From NCBI GenBank assembly GCA_963667005.1, contig OY762937.1, positions 2,418,001-2,482,000 of the forward strand: a stretch of DNA of 64,000 nucleotides, given 5' to 3'. The notes below the pieces were generated by a model, which made no database searches, was not told the DNA's origin, and worked only from the letters and a program-made list of their open reading frames with translations. A program made the position numbers and the translations under genes. Below, piece by piece: positions 28,389-36,487 of the stretch; position 1 is the stretch's first letter, and each line of letters begins with the position of its first letter. Origin of the DNA: G963662605 sp963667005 (lineage in GTDB: Bacteria > Bacteroidota > Ignavibacteria > Ignavibacteriales > Ignavibacteriaceae).

Positions 28389-29681
28389 CTATTTCGTTGG
28401 TAATGTAAAAAAGAATGTAGTACCTTTCCCTGGTTCGGATACAAACCAAATTTTTCCGCCATGCCGTTCAATGGTACGCTTACATATTGCCAGGCCGATA
28501 CCCGTCCCAGGATATTCTGCTTTATTATTCAACCGCTGAAATATGACGAAGACGCGTTCCTGATATTGCGGCTCAATACCGATTCCGTTGTCGGAAATTG
28601 ATATTCGAACAGCGTCATCCATTGGTTCGCAAGCAATATGGATTCGAGGCGAAGTCTCAGTGGAAAATTTGATGGCATTGTCAATCAGATTTTGAAATAC
28701 TCGAACAAGTTGAATTTCGTCACCTCGACAAAAAGGTAAATCATCATTAGTGACCATCGTGTGAGTTTCTTTTATCTTTTGCTGTAAGTTCGACAGGGCA
28801 ATTCCTAAAACGCTTGAAAGATCGAGTTTGACAAACTCCTTTCCGCGCGTAGTTACTCTAGAGTATTCTAACAAGTCATTGATTAAACGCTGCATTCTAT
28901 TGGCACCATCAACGGCGAAACCAATAAAATCCGTCGCATCTTGATCCAATTTATCTTTATACCTTTTTTCAAGCAGTTGGGTATAACTGGAAATCATACG
29001 AAGTGGTTCCTGCAGGTCATGTGAAGCCACATAGGCAAACTGCTCAAGCTCTTTGTTCGACCTTTCAAGTCGTTTATTGAGAGCCTCTGTTTCGATTTGA
29101 GCATTCTGCAAGTTGATTGTTCTTTCTTCAACTTTTTGCTCAAGATTTGCGGTTAAATCGAGCAGTTCCAATTTATTCATTCCTAAATCGCCAACGAGCA
29201 AAGCGAGTTCAGTTAGAAAGGCGATATGTTTTTCAACGCTTTCCAGCGAAATTATAGGCACTTTGGAAAGGGCTTGCATGTATTCATCAACATCAAATCC
29301 GTATGTAACAGCCTGCTTTCTGAAGAATTCAATATCAGGTTTTTCTGACAGAAATTGCCCGATAAACAGGTTCCCCAGATGGGTGTTGTTGACAATGATG
29401 GGAACTGCAACGTCAACAAGACCATTCAAGCATTTATATACATTATCCTTGCCGTTATTATGGATGTTATTTGCCAGCGAAGTATCACTCTCAAAACAAT
29501 TTTTACATGAAGCAGGATTTACACGGTGATATTTTGTACAAATGTCCTGCCATCCGGATGCAACTAAAACATTACCATCAGTATCCAGAATTGCTGTTCC
29601 GAGACCCGTGGCAATCGTGAACTTATCCATAAGTATTTGGAGCTTTTTGACGTCTGTTATTTCAGAAAAAATTTTTTTCAT
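28389..29681 (-). CDS. PocR-domain sensor histidine kinase
   Basis: 430 residues. The first 165 match a PocR sensory domain, with the cysteine pattern C..YHR..PASCKNCFESD and the VPIIVNNTHLGNLFIGQFL core. In other proteins this domain binds small ligands such as diols or hydrocarbons. A coiled-coil linker (LEQKVEERTINLQNAQIETEALNKRLE type) leads to a phytochrome-type HisKA with phospho-His221 in ASHDLQEPLRMI, then an ATPase domain (NLIDNAIKFS, DNGIGIEP, GTGIGLAICKR). No membrane segment is visible, so it acts in the cytoplasm. It is the first gene of an operon with the single-domain regulator at 27922. The ligand is unknown. Confidence 0.9.
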   Translation of the reverse strand: MKKIFSEITDVKKLQILMDKFTIATGLGTAILDTDGNVLVASGWQDICTKYHRVNPASCKNCFESDTSLANNIHNNGKDNVYKCLNGLVDVAVPIIVNNTHLGNLFIGQFLSEKPDIEFFRKQAVTYGFDVDEYMQALSKVPIISLESVEKHIAFLTELALLVGDLGMNKLELLDLTANLEQKVEERTINLQNAQIETEALNKRLERSNKELEQFAYVASHDLQEPLRMISSYTQLLEKRYKDKLDQDATDFIGFAVDGANRMQRLINDLLEYSRVTTRGKEFVKLDLSSVLGIALSNLQQKIKETHTMVTNDDLPFCRGDEIQLVRVFQNLIDNAIKFSTETSPRIHIACEPMDDAVRISISDNGIGIEPQYQERVFVIFQRLNNKAEYPGTGIGLAICKRTIERHGGKIWFVSEPGKGTTFFFTLPTK

Positions 29682-30352
29682 TTGGCACCATCAGATTGAG
29701 TTTTTATCATTATGAGTATCTGCTAAACGTATCAAATTTGTACTGACCCTGCGGAATGTAATGTTAGAGAATAATCGGCCTCTTATAATTTGTAAGTAGA
29801 TGATTGATAAATATTTGTTTGTGTAAAGCCGGGTAGATGCAATTGATAAGTTTTAAAAACCACATCACTCGATTTGACCAAATCCCGAAGATTGTCAATA
29901 CTGCTGTATCAAACGGAAAAGTAATTTGGGAACCTTTTTTCGAGGGAGAACTAATGCTTGCTAAATTGTATATGGGAATGGTGGAAAGATCATTCATTCC
30001 AAAGACCCCAATTGATGTCCGGCACCATATGTATTATCTGCGATGATAACCTTGCGGAGGTAACTTATTAGATTGACAGAGTAGAAGTGATAAGGGGACA
30101 TAATTATCTGCTCAATGGTGACTCAATTAATAAACTATCGGCCGACACACAACTTATTTGATTAACTTACAACATATAGCAGTGAAATCAAAGTTGTTTT
30201 TTTTTGTAAAACTATTGCCATAACTGAATAATCTACCAAAATATTCAAATTTGCGGCAGCTTTTGTGCTATTAATCACAACGCAAAAACATGGATTTCAA
30301 AAAGAATTATTCCTAAATCGAACAATTCACAAATTTGCTTGAACTATTCTGA
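29682..30352. other. Gene-free AT-rich spacer
   Basis: About 0.67 kb with no convincing gene. Small open frames on both strands (29764-29997 minus, 29837-30046 plus) overlap each other and resemble no family. It should hold the promoter of the minus-strand signalling operon near its left end. No repeats or clear hairpins were noticed. Confidence 0.4.
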
Positions 30353-31441
30353 TTATAGAGCAATGCCGACAGGCAGAACGTTAACAGTTAAACCTGCTAC
30401 AACATTTTTATCATTCTTAAGAGCGCAGAAGAATCCGGGGGAGACACAACCGAATTTTACGAAGCCTGGATATACATTGAGATTTGCGAGATAATCAATT
30501 GTCTGCCGTTGTGAAAAATTGAACAACGATGAACGGAAGCCGATTGCCAAACTTGCAAGCAGGGAATTATTCTTATCGTAAAAGAGATTAATCATCGGAC
30601 TGAAATTCAGGGTATTTTTATTTGTATTCGGGTCGAGCAATACCTGATTGGTTGAGAGAAAACCGACTGCTCCCGATAATGCAGTACCATCGGGATATTT
30701 ATATGACAACCCAAGTGCACCGCCGTCACCGATATAATAAAACAAGTGCCAGTTTTCGGAGGAAGGGAATTTCCATTTCATTGACCAGTACTGTCCTACA
30801 TTATGGAGTTCCTTACCTTCGCACAAATACATGGGTTGCAGTGACCAGTCGGCCATATTCAATGTTTCGGCAAAAAATTTCCGCACATTATCAAACGAAA
30901 ACAAAACGATACCACCGGTATTGAATATCCATACATCGGGAATAGGATCTTCGTTATATCCTTTGAGTTTCCCGTTCTCTGTAAACTCATTGATGAACTC
31001 GTATGAAAGAGTACTGACTGCACTGAGCACTTTTGGATAAGGGTATCCGTGCATTCTATACCATTCGTCCATCGCGGCATATTCCATACCGCCGCCGATA
31101 AGATGCAGTTGATAGTTTGGTACCCATTGCATATTGCTGCCGTCGAATGAAACTGGGAAGACTTCCTGCTTAAGGAAATTTTTCCAGCCGTATTGTTTTA
31201 TGACGGGTAGGGGATTGGAAATATTCTTCCAGACATTGGTTGCACCGTTTGCAAAGGCAATTTGTGAAACATCGCGCTTTGCACCGATCTGCAAGAAATC
31301 GAATCCGCCGTTTGCTAATACGAAAAGCGGGCTATAGCTTGACTGACTCCCGTAATCATACCCATGATAAAAGTAGTAATCCTGGCAGTACGAAGAAGAG
31401 GCAAGTATAAGAGTTAAGAATAATATCCGGATAAATTTCAT
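30353..31441 (-). CDS. Secreted protein of unknown function
   Basis: 362 residues with a clear signal peptide (MKFIRILFLTLILASSSYCQ). The mature part is rich in aromatic residues. It contains HLIGGGMEYAAMDEWYRMHGYPYP followed by LSYEFINEF and DVWIFNTGGIVLF, a layout that recalls DUF3943-type outer-membrane proteins, though I am not sure of this. The later part has barrel-like strands (ALSGAVGFLSTNQVLL, LLASLAIGFRSSLFNF). Likely a periplasmic or outer-membrane protein. No catalytic motif was seen. It stands alone, and upstream of its start is a field of REP-like palindromes (31513-31769). Confidence 0.65.
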   Translation of the reverse strand: MKFIRILFLTLILASSSYCQDYYFYHGYDYGSQSSYSPLFVLANGGFDFLQIGAKRDVSQIAFANGATNVWKNISNPLPVIKQYGWKNFLKQEVFPVSFDGSNMQWVPNYQLHLIGGGMEYAAMDEWYRMHGYPYPKVLSAVSTLSYEFINEFTENGKLKGYNEDPIPDVWIFNTGGIVLFSFDNVRKFFAETLNMADWSLQPMYLCEGKELHNVGQYWSMKWKFPSSENWHLFYYIGDGGALGLSYKYPDGTALSGAVGFLSTNQVLLDPNTNKNTLNFSPMINLFYDKNNSLLASLAIGFRSSLFNFSQRQTIDYLANLNVYPGFVKFGCVSPGFFCALKNDKNVVAGLTVNVLPVGIAL

Positions 31442-31512
31442 CTAGTAATTATGCAGAGTAAAAAAAGAAATATAGGGAAATTCAGCGGTTTTATTGTAGG
31501 ATACACTTTCAG

Positions 31513-31548
31513 ATTCCTAACCCATGAGTTGACTCATGGGTTAGGAAT
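31513..31548. repeat. Perfect 17-base hairpin
   Basis: ATTCCTAACCCATGAGT (31513-31529) is followed, after only TG, by its exact complement (31532-31548). No T run follows, so it is not a standard terminator. It lies 45 bases before the nested palindrome at 31594. Confidence 0.8.
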
Positions 31549-31593
31549 AGAATATCAGGTTCAAAATATAGAGGTTGGATTTTGTGATAAGGT

Positions 31594-31769
31594 ATATTTC
31601 CTACGGAAAAAGGTTATTCTTCTCACATTCTTTTCTACAAGGATTGAATGCCTACGGCATAAATGTACTGGGTAATTTTTGTCATAACATTAGCTTGAAA
31701 TTTCCCGTAGGGAATCAATCCTTGTAGAAATCGCAAACCAAACGCAAAACATTTTCCGTAGGAAATATA
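31594..31769. repeat. 176-base nested palindromic element
   Basis: Outer arms TATATTTCCTACGGAAAA (31594-31611) and TTTTCCGTAGGAAATATA (31752-31769) are exact complements. Inner arms TTTCTACAAGGATTGA (31632-31647) and its complement (31715-31730) are also exact. Inside are more small palindromes on a CTACGG/CCGTAG core, such as ATGCCTACGGCAT (31648-31660) and TTCCCGTAGGGAA. This is the design of REP/BIME clusters moved by REP-associated tyrosine transposases, but no transposase gene lies in the window. Confidence 0.7.
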
Positions 31770-31803
31770 TATTCTCTATACCATACTAAAATTTATTTAC
31801 CGA

Positions 31804-32445
31804 TTAGTGTACGAGGATTGCGATAAGTATCACAAAAATCGTTATAAAAGGAATAAATATCATAAAAATTGCAAAGAGCTTTCCGCCATTTGTTGCAAAA
31901 TTTACGGTGGTCCCCATGCCGATTTGTTTTTCGACAACTGTTCGTTTGTCATCAGGATTATAATAGCCAATATATCGAAATATAACTTCGCTTAATGGCA
32001 CGTATTTGTTTTCTTTTTGAATGACCAGCTGCTGGATAAATTTTATCAGGAAAAAGAACCCCAGAAATAAAAATCCGATACCTGCGATATGAGAAGTTTT
32101 TATGAGAATGGTATCACGTATGCCCAAAATGCTATACAGATTAAAAATTGGAGGGATACATGCAATTGCAATAATAAATAGTTTCCTGTAAAAAAAATCA
32201 GAGTCTACTTTCTGTGAGTCGGCAGTCAATTCTCTATTCTCTCCAGATTGAGCAACAGTCCGTCTTACAGCATAACGCATTAATAGCGATAATCCGGTAT
32301 ATAAAACGATACTCTCGATCAGTAAGAAAACTATTTTTGCGAAAACCGCCGATTCTAATGGTGATGCACTAATAGCACTGACAGCAAAAACGGAGATAAT
32401 TAGTACATAAACCAAATCAATAACTATCTTGCGCATAGAAATCAT
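31804..32445 (-). CDS. Membrane protein with DUF5808-like tail
   Basis: 213 residues with about five hydrophobic membrane segments: VLIISVFAVSAISA near the N-terminus, IVFLLIESIVLYTGLSLLM, LFIIAIACIPPIFNL, IAGIGFLFLGFFFLIKFI, and FAIFMIFIPFITIFVILIAI at the C-terminus. Before the last segment is a soluble loop, YYNPDDKRTVVEKQIGMG followed by TTVNFATNG. From memory it resembles the DUF5808 pattern (N..D.R..V.KR.G.GW..NFA). The function of that domain is not known to me. The gene lies 26 bases downstream of the flavodoxin-like gene on the same strand, so they may be co-transcribed. Confidence 0.65.
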   Translation of the reverse strand: MISMRKIVIDLVYVLIISVFAVSAISASPLESAVFAKIVFLLIESIVLYTGLSLLMRYAVRRTVAQSGENRELTADSQKVDSDFFYRKLFIIAIACIPPIFNLYSILGIRDTILIKTSHIAGIGFLFLGFFFLIKFIQQLVIQKENKYVPLSEVIFRYIGYYNPDDKRTVVEKQIGMGTTVNFATNGGKLFAIFMIFIPFITIFVILIAILVH

Positions 32446-32471
32446 TTTACATTTTTCATATGTTTAAAATA

Positions 32472-33113
32472 TTATCTCACGAAATTTGTCATCACTTTGC
32501 GTGCGGGTGCCGGAGGGGGAAGGGTTTCCTTGGTCGCTGTGAGTGATTTAATTAGCCAGGCCATCCGGTTACCGAGAATTTCCAATATTTGCACACCTTC
32601 TGCATCCTGCAATACTTCTTCCGGCAGTCTTCCATGAATGACATTCCAATAATTTGAGGAGGGGATAATCATTTCCGAGTACATCAGATACTGGTTAAGG
32701 GCAGCAAAGGTCATTGACCCACCGGTTCTGCGGACTGCCGTTACCGATGCACCGATTTTGTTCCTGAATAATCCACCGTTAGAGCCTGCCACGTAAAAGG
32801 CGCGGTCGCAAAAGCTTTTCATCGTGCCGCCGATTCCCGAATAATGTACAGGGGAGGCCAAAATTATGCCGTCGGAGTCTTTCATCTTCTGAATGCCTTC
32901 ATTCACCGGATCATTCTTAATACCGCATTCTTCGTCTTTGTTCTTGCTGCAGGTACCGCATGCACGGCATCCCTGAATAATTTTATTACCGATGTGGAGT
33001 ATTTCAAATTCAATGCCGTTGGCTTCCAATGCATTGCCGACGACTTTTAAAGCGTGATAGGTGTTGCCTTCTTTGTGCGGACTGCCGTTTATTGCTGTGA
33101 CTTTCATGTGCAT
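32472..33113 (-). CDS. Flavodoxin-fold NAD(P)H-dependent FMN reductase / Isf-like flavoprotein
   Basis: 213 residues; ATG 33113, or ATG two codons later, starts MKVTAINGSPHKEGNTYHAL, the FMN phosphate loop of the flavodoxin-fold reductases. Next is a cysteine cluster, GCRACGTCSKNKDEEC, of the spacing seen in iron-sulfur flavoproteins (Isf) and related oxidoreductases; some relatives with these cysteines bind no cluster. DGIILASPVHYSGIGGTMKSF is the second flavin-binding region. Expected to be a cytoplasmic electron-transfer or quinone/FMN reductase using FMN. Whether it carries a 4Fe-4S cluster cannot be told from sequence. Confidence 0.85.
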   Translation of the reverse strand: MHMKVTAINGSPHKEGNTYHALKVVGNALEANGIEFEILHIGNKIIQGCRACGTCSKNKDEECGIKNDPVNEGIQKMKDSDGIILASPVHYSGIGGTMKSFCDRAFYVAGSNGGLFRNKIGASVTAVRRTGGSMTFAALNQYLMYSEMIIPSSNYWNVIHGRLPEEVLQDAEGVQILEILGNRMAWLIKSLTATKETLPPPAPARKVMTNFVR

Positions 33114-33608
33114 CCCAAATAAATTAGAATATTATATATGTCAAAATAACCAATTCCCAAAAAAATGTACAATCGCAATATCCTACATATGCAATACAGT
33201 TACATGTCGTGCCTAAGGCACTCAGAATATCATGCGAATTTGCTGTGCTATAAACATGACGTGCTTAAAGCACTTAGAATTAACAAGAGCTTATAGGTAT
33301 ATATCTTTTAATTGACGGTTGAATTTTTGGGCCCAGGTGCAATCAGTTTGAATAAGTGAAAGTTCATGAGTGCCACCGGCACGACATGTTTATAGAGCTT
33401 GATTGTAACAAGAAAATAGAGTGCCATAGGCACGGCATGTTTCTGGCGCAAAAGGCACATTCAAAAGAATCCAACAAAAATCTGTTGCGCCGGAGTGATA
33501 AAAAGTGTTAAATTTACACTTATTATTTGCCGGGTGATTCCCGAAAAAAAACGAATAACATTTCCACCGGATTTTTTAATTTATATCAGCAAATAAAAAG
33601 CCTTCGAT
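33114..33608. repeat. Cluster of four REP-like palindromes in two orientations
   Basis: Four related units lie at 33202-33224, 33254-33277, 33368-33389 and 33419-33440. Each has a palindromic core (GTGCC-taa-GGCAC, GTGCTtaaAGCAC, GTGCC-acc-GGCAC, GTGCC-ata-GGCAC) next to an ACATG(T) word. In the first two the ACATG word precedes the core; in the last two it follows, so the pairs face each other. Stem bases co-vary between copies. The region also holds the promoter of the pectin operon. Confidence 0.7.
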
Positions 33609-35135
33609 ATGAAAACACATAAAACTTCAATTGCTCTATTTTTCTCTGCCTTATTGGTGTGCTGTGTACTGCAAAAGCCGCTTGCGGCACAGACTAAAGC
33701 ATCAATAAAAGGGGTAAACTGGAATACCGCTCTGCCCGCAATACCTAAGAATGAACTTAGCCTAATCAAATGCGGAGGCAAAGGTGACGGCAAAACGCTG
33801 AACACAGAAGCTTTTGCTAAGGCTATTGAAACACTTTCTAAAAAAGGGGGCGGAAAACTTATTGTTCCTCCGGGTATCTGGTTAACGGGTCCGATTCAGC
33901 TTAAAAGCAATATTGAACTCCACTTACAAGCCGGTTCGATGATTCAATTCAGCCGGGATTTCAGTTTATATCCTCTTTCTGTCGTAGATACGAAAGGTGA
34001 AAGGGAAGTCTGTGCAGCCTCACCGATTAGCGGCACCGATCTTGTGAATGTCGCGATAACCGGGAAGGGAATTATTGACGGCGGCGGCGATGCATGGCGG
34101 CCTGTGAAAAAATCCAAACTACCGGAAAGCGACTGGAAAGCTCTCGTGAAATCGGGAGGAGTACTTTCAAAATCCGGGGATACGTGGTATCCGAATTCTA
34201 CAGTAATGGAAGGGGCGAAGAAGATCGAAGAATTGATTAAAATCGGTTCTCTGAATGTGAAAGAATATGAACCTTATCATGACTTCCTCCGGCCAAAAAT
34301 GATTAGATTAATCAATTGTAAAAAAGTATTGATTAAAGATGTACTTGTGCAGAACCCGCCTAACTGGACTATCAATCCCGTTCTGTGTGAAGATGTCTCA
34401 ATCATTCATGTGACTGTAAAGAACGATGAGAACGCTCAGAACAGTGATGCTCTGGATTTAGAATCGTGCAAGCGTTCTATTGTGCGGAATTGTATTTTCG
34501 ATGTCGGCGATGATGGCATTTGTATCAAATCGGGTAAGGATGAGGCAGGCCGGAGAATCGGCGTACCGACGGAAGATCTGCTCGTTGAAGACTGTATTGT
34601 ATTTCACGCGCACGGCGGGTTTACAATCGGGAGCGAAATGTCAGGCGGCGTGAAGAATGCATATGTCAATAATTGTACATTCATCGGAACCGATATCGGA
34701 TTGCGTTTCAAGAGCACACGAGGCCGGGGTGGTGTTGTTGAGAATATTCATATCTCAAATATCATGATGTCCGGTATTACCGGTGATGCAATAAATTTCA
34801 ATTTATACTATGGCGGTAAATCACCTCTTGATGACACGACGGCAACAATTGAAAAGAATGCACCTCCGGTTAACGAAGGTACACCGCAATTCAAAGACAT
34901 TCATATACAAGATGTTGTCTGCCGCGGTGCGAAATCGGCCATCGTTCTTCAGGGATTGCCTGAGATGCCATTGCAGAATATATCTTTAAAGAATGTTTCG
35001 ATGACATCGTTGCGCGGCGTTTCCGTTATAGATGCCGATGGTATCACGTTTGACAATGTAAAAGTCGAAAACTCGACCGGCAATTTGCTCAATACAATCA
35101 GAGTAAAAAATTCAAAATTGGACTTAGTGAAATGA
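33609..35135 (+). CDS. Exported GH28 polygalacturonase-type hydrolase
   Basis: 508 residues with a signal peptide (about 1-27, ending LAAQ). The glycoside hydrolase family 28 beta-helix is plain, and its four motif regions are all present: NSDALDLESC (Asp280, replacing NTDG), VGDDGICIKSG, HAHGGFTIGSEMSGG and RFKSTRGRGG. The enzyme would cut alpha-1,4 galacturonosyl links in pectin or rhamnogalacturonan; the extended N-terminal region and insertions suggest an exo-acting or unsaturated-oligomer type. Predicted to act in the periplasm or at the surface. It leads a compact three-gene operon: its stop overlaps the transporter start as ATGA. Repeats with AAN-C spacing along the helix support the fold. 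Confidence 0.9.
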   Translation: MKTHKTSIALFFSALLVCCVLQKPLAAQTKASIKGVNWNTALPAIPKNELSLIKCGGKGDGKTLNTEAFAKAIETLSKKGGGKLIVPPGIWLTGPIQLKSNIELHLQAGSMIQFSRDFSLYPLSVVDTKGEREVCAASPISGTDLVNVAITGKGIIDGGGDAWRPVKKSKLPESDWKALVKSGGVLSKSGDTWYPNSTVMEGAKKIEELIKIGSLNVKEYEPYHDFLRPKMIRLINCKKVLIKDVLVQNPPNWTINPVLCEDVSIIHVTVKNDENAQNSDALDLESCKRSIVRNCIFDVGDDGICIKSGKDEAGRRIGVPTEDLLVEDCIVFHAHGGFTIGSEMSGGVKNAYVNNCTFIGTDIGLRFKSTRGRGGVVENIHISNIMMSGITGDAINFNLYYGGKSPLDDTTATIEKNAPPVNEGTPQFKDIHIQDVVCRGAKSAIVLQGLPEMPLQNISLKNVSMTSLRGVSVIDADGITFDNVKVENSTGNLLNTIRVKNSKLDLVK

Positions 35136-36487
35136 AGAAACAAGGTAACTTTCGCTGGGTAGTATGCGGACTGTTGTTCTTTTCAGTCTCGATTAACTAC
35201 ATTGATCGTTTAACTATAGGCATACTGAAAAGTCCATTAAGCCAGCTGCTCGGCTGGAGTGATATTGATTACGGCAATATTGCAGCGGCGTTTTCATTCG
35301 CTTACGCTGCAGGGTATCTTTTCGGCGGCAGGTTGATTGATAAATTAGGTGTAAAACGCGGACTGCCGTTATTTGTATTCGTGTGGAGCATTGCAGCAAC
35401 CGCTCACGGACTTTGCGGTCTTATCGGTGTAACTGAGCAGTTTCGCATGAGTTTTCCTTGGTTCTCATGGGCAGAGAAAGGGATTATTTTTGCGACAGTC
35501 ACCATGCCCATGACAGCAGCGGGATTCATGTTTGCGAGAATTATTCTCGGCCTTTCTGAAGGCGGAAACTTTCCGGCATCCATTAAAATAGTTGCCGAGT
35601 GGTTTCCCACGAAAGAACGTGCTTTGGCGACTGGGATATTCAATGCGGGAACGAATGTTGGTGCAGTTATATGTCCATTGCTCGTGAATTGGCTCTTTAT
35701 AACCTGGGGATGGGAAGCAGCATTTTATTTAACAGGATTAACAGGATTCATCTGGTTAGTATTCTGGTGGTTCTTATACGAACAACCTGAAAAACATAAG
35801 AGATTATTCCCGGAAGAGTTGCAATATATAAGAGAAGGGCAGCCGGAACCGGAAGCTGCACCAAAGAAAATTCCCTGGTTGGCACTTTTAAAATACCGCG
35901 CAGTCTGGGCGTACATCATTGCAAGCATACTTGCGGGACCCGCGTGGACGTTTTATCAATTTTTCCTTCCCGATTTTTTAAAAAGAAGTTTTAATCTGAA
36001 TTTAATGGCAACCGCATGGTGGACAAGCGCTTTTTATGTTATTGCTGCCGTTGGCGGCATCGCCGGAGGCTGGCTTGCGGGTAAACTGCTCGACTTAGGT
36101 AAAAGCCTGAATACTTCACGCAAGGTAACAATGCTCGTGTGTGCCTTGGCTGTGGTTCCGGTGTTTTTAGCGCCGTCGGTGAACAACGCCTTTCTTGCAA
36201 CAGTGATTGTCGGCATTGCAGGGTCAGCGCATCAAGGATGGAGTGCTAACTTATTTAGTATCGCTTCGGATACTATGCCGAAAGAAACAATTAGCTCGGT
36301 TGTCGGACTTGGCGGATTTGTCACGTATTTTACCAGCGGTCTTATCAGCGCATTAACGGGACAGATTTTGCAAAAGACCGGAAGTTATCTCTATGTCTTT
36401 ATTTATTTTTCCGGTATGTACATTATATCGTTATTAGTCATTCAATTGTTAATTCCTAAAATCGGTAAAGAGCATGCAGCAGCCTGA
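35132..36487 (+). CDS. MFS hexuronate-type transporter (ExuT-like)
   Basis: 451 residues, about 12 membrane segments. The opening INYIDRLTIGILKSPL is the signature of the anion:cation symporter (ACS) branch that includes ExuT and galactonate carriers. GLSEGGNFPASIKIVAEWFPTKERALATGIFNAG is the conserved segment of that branch. Predicted to sit in the inner membrane and import galacturonate or other uronates with protons. It overlaps GH28 by 4 bases and GH43 by 14 bases, so the three are translated together: degrade outside, import, finish inside. The exact sugar acid is inferred from the neighbours. Confidence 0.88.
   Translation: MKKQGNFRWVVCGLLFFSVSINYIDRLTIGILKSPLSQLLGWSDIDYGNIAAAFSFAYAAGYLFGGRLIDKLGVKRGLPLFVFVWSIAATAHGLCGLIGVTEQFRMSFPWFSWAEKGIIFATVTMPMTAAGFMFARIILGLSEGGNFPASIKIVAEWFPTKERALATGIFNAGTNVGAVICPLLVNWLFITWGWEAAFYLTGLTGFIWLVFWWFLYEQPEKHKRLFPEELQYIREGQPEPEAAPKKIPWLALLKYRAVWAYIIASILAGPAWTFYQFFLPDFLKRSFNLNLMATAWWTSAFYVIAAVGGIAGGWLAGKLLDLGKSLNTSRKVTMLVCALAVVPVFLAPSVNNAFLATVIVGIAGSAHQGWSANLFSIASDTMPKETISSVVGLGGFVTYFTSGLISALTGQILQKTGSYLYVFIYFSGMYIISLLVIQLLIPKIGKEHAAA

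Noticed and set aside
29764..30046. Two small overlapping open frames on opposite strands
   Set aside because: Each overlaps the other, lacks a ribosome-binding site and resembles no family.
31451..31675. Open frame of 74 codons on the plus strand
   Set aside because: Its sequence (LTHELTHGLG and so on) is only the translation of the palindromic repeats.
33202..33440. CRISPR array
   Set aside because: Units are palindromic, change orientation, have uneven spacing (28 to 91 bases), and no cas genes are near.
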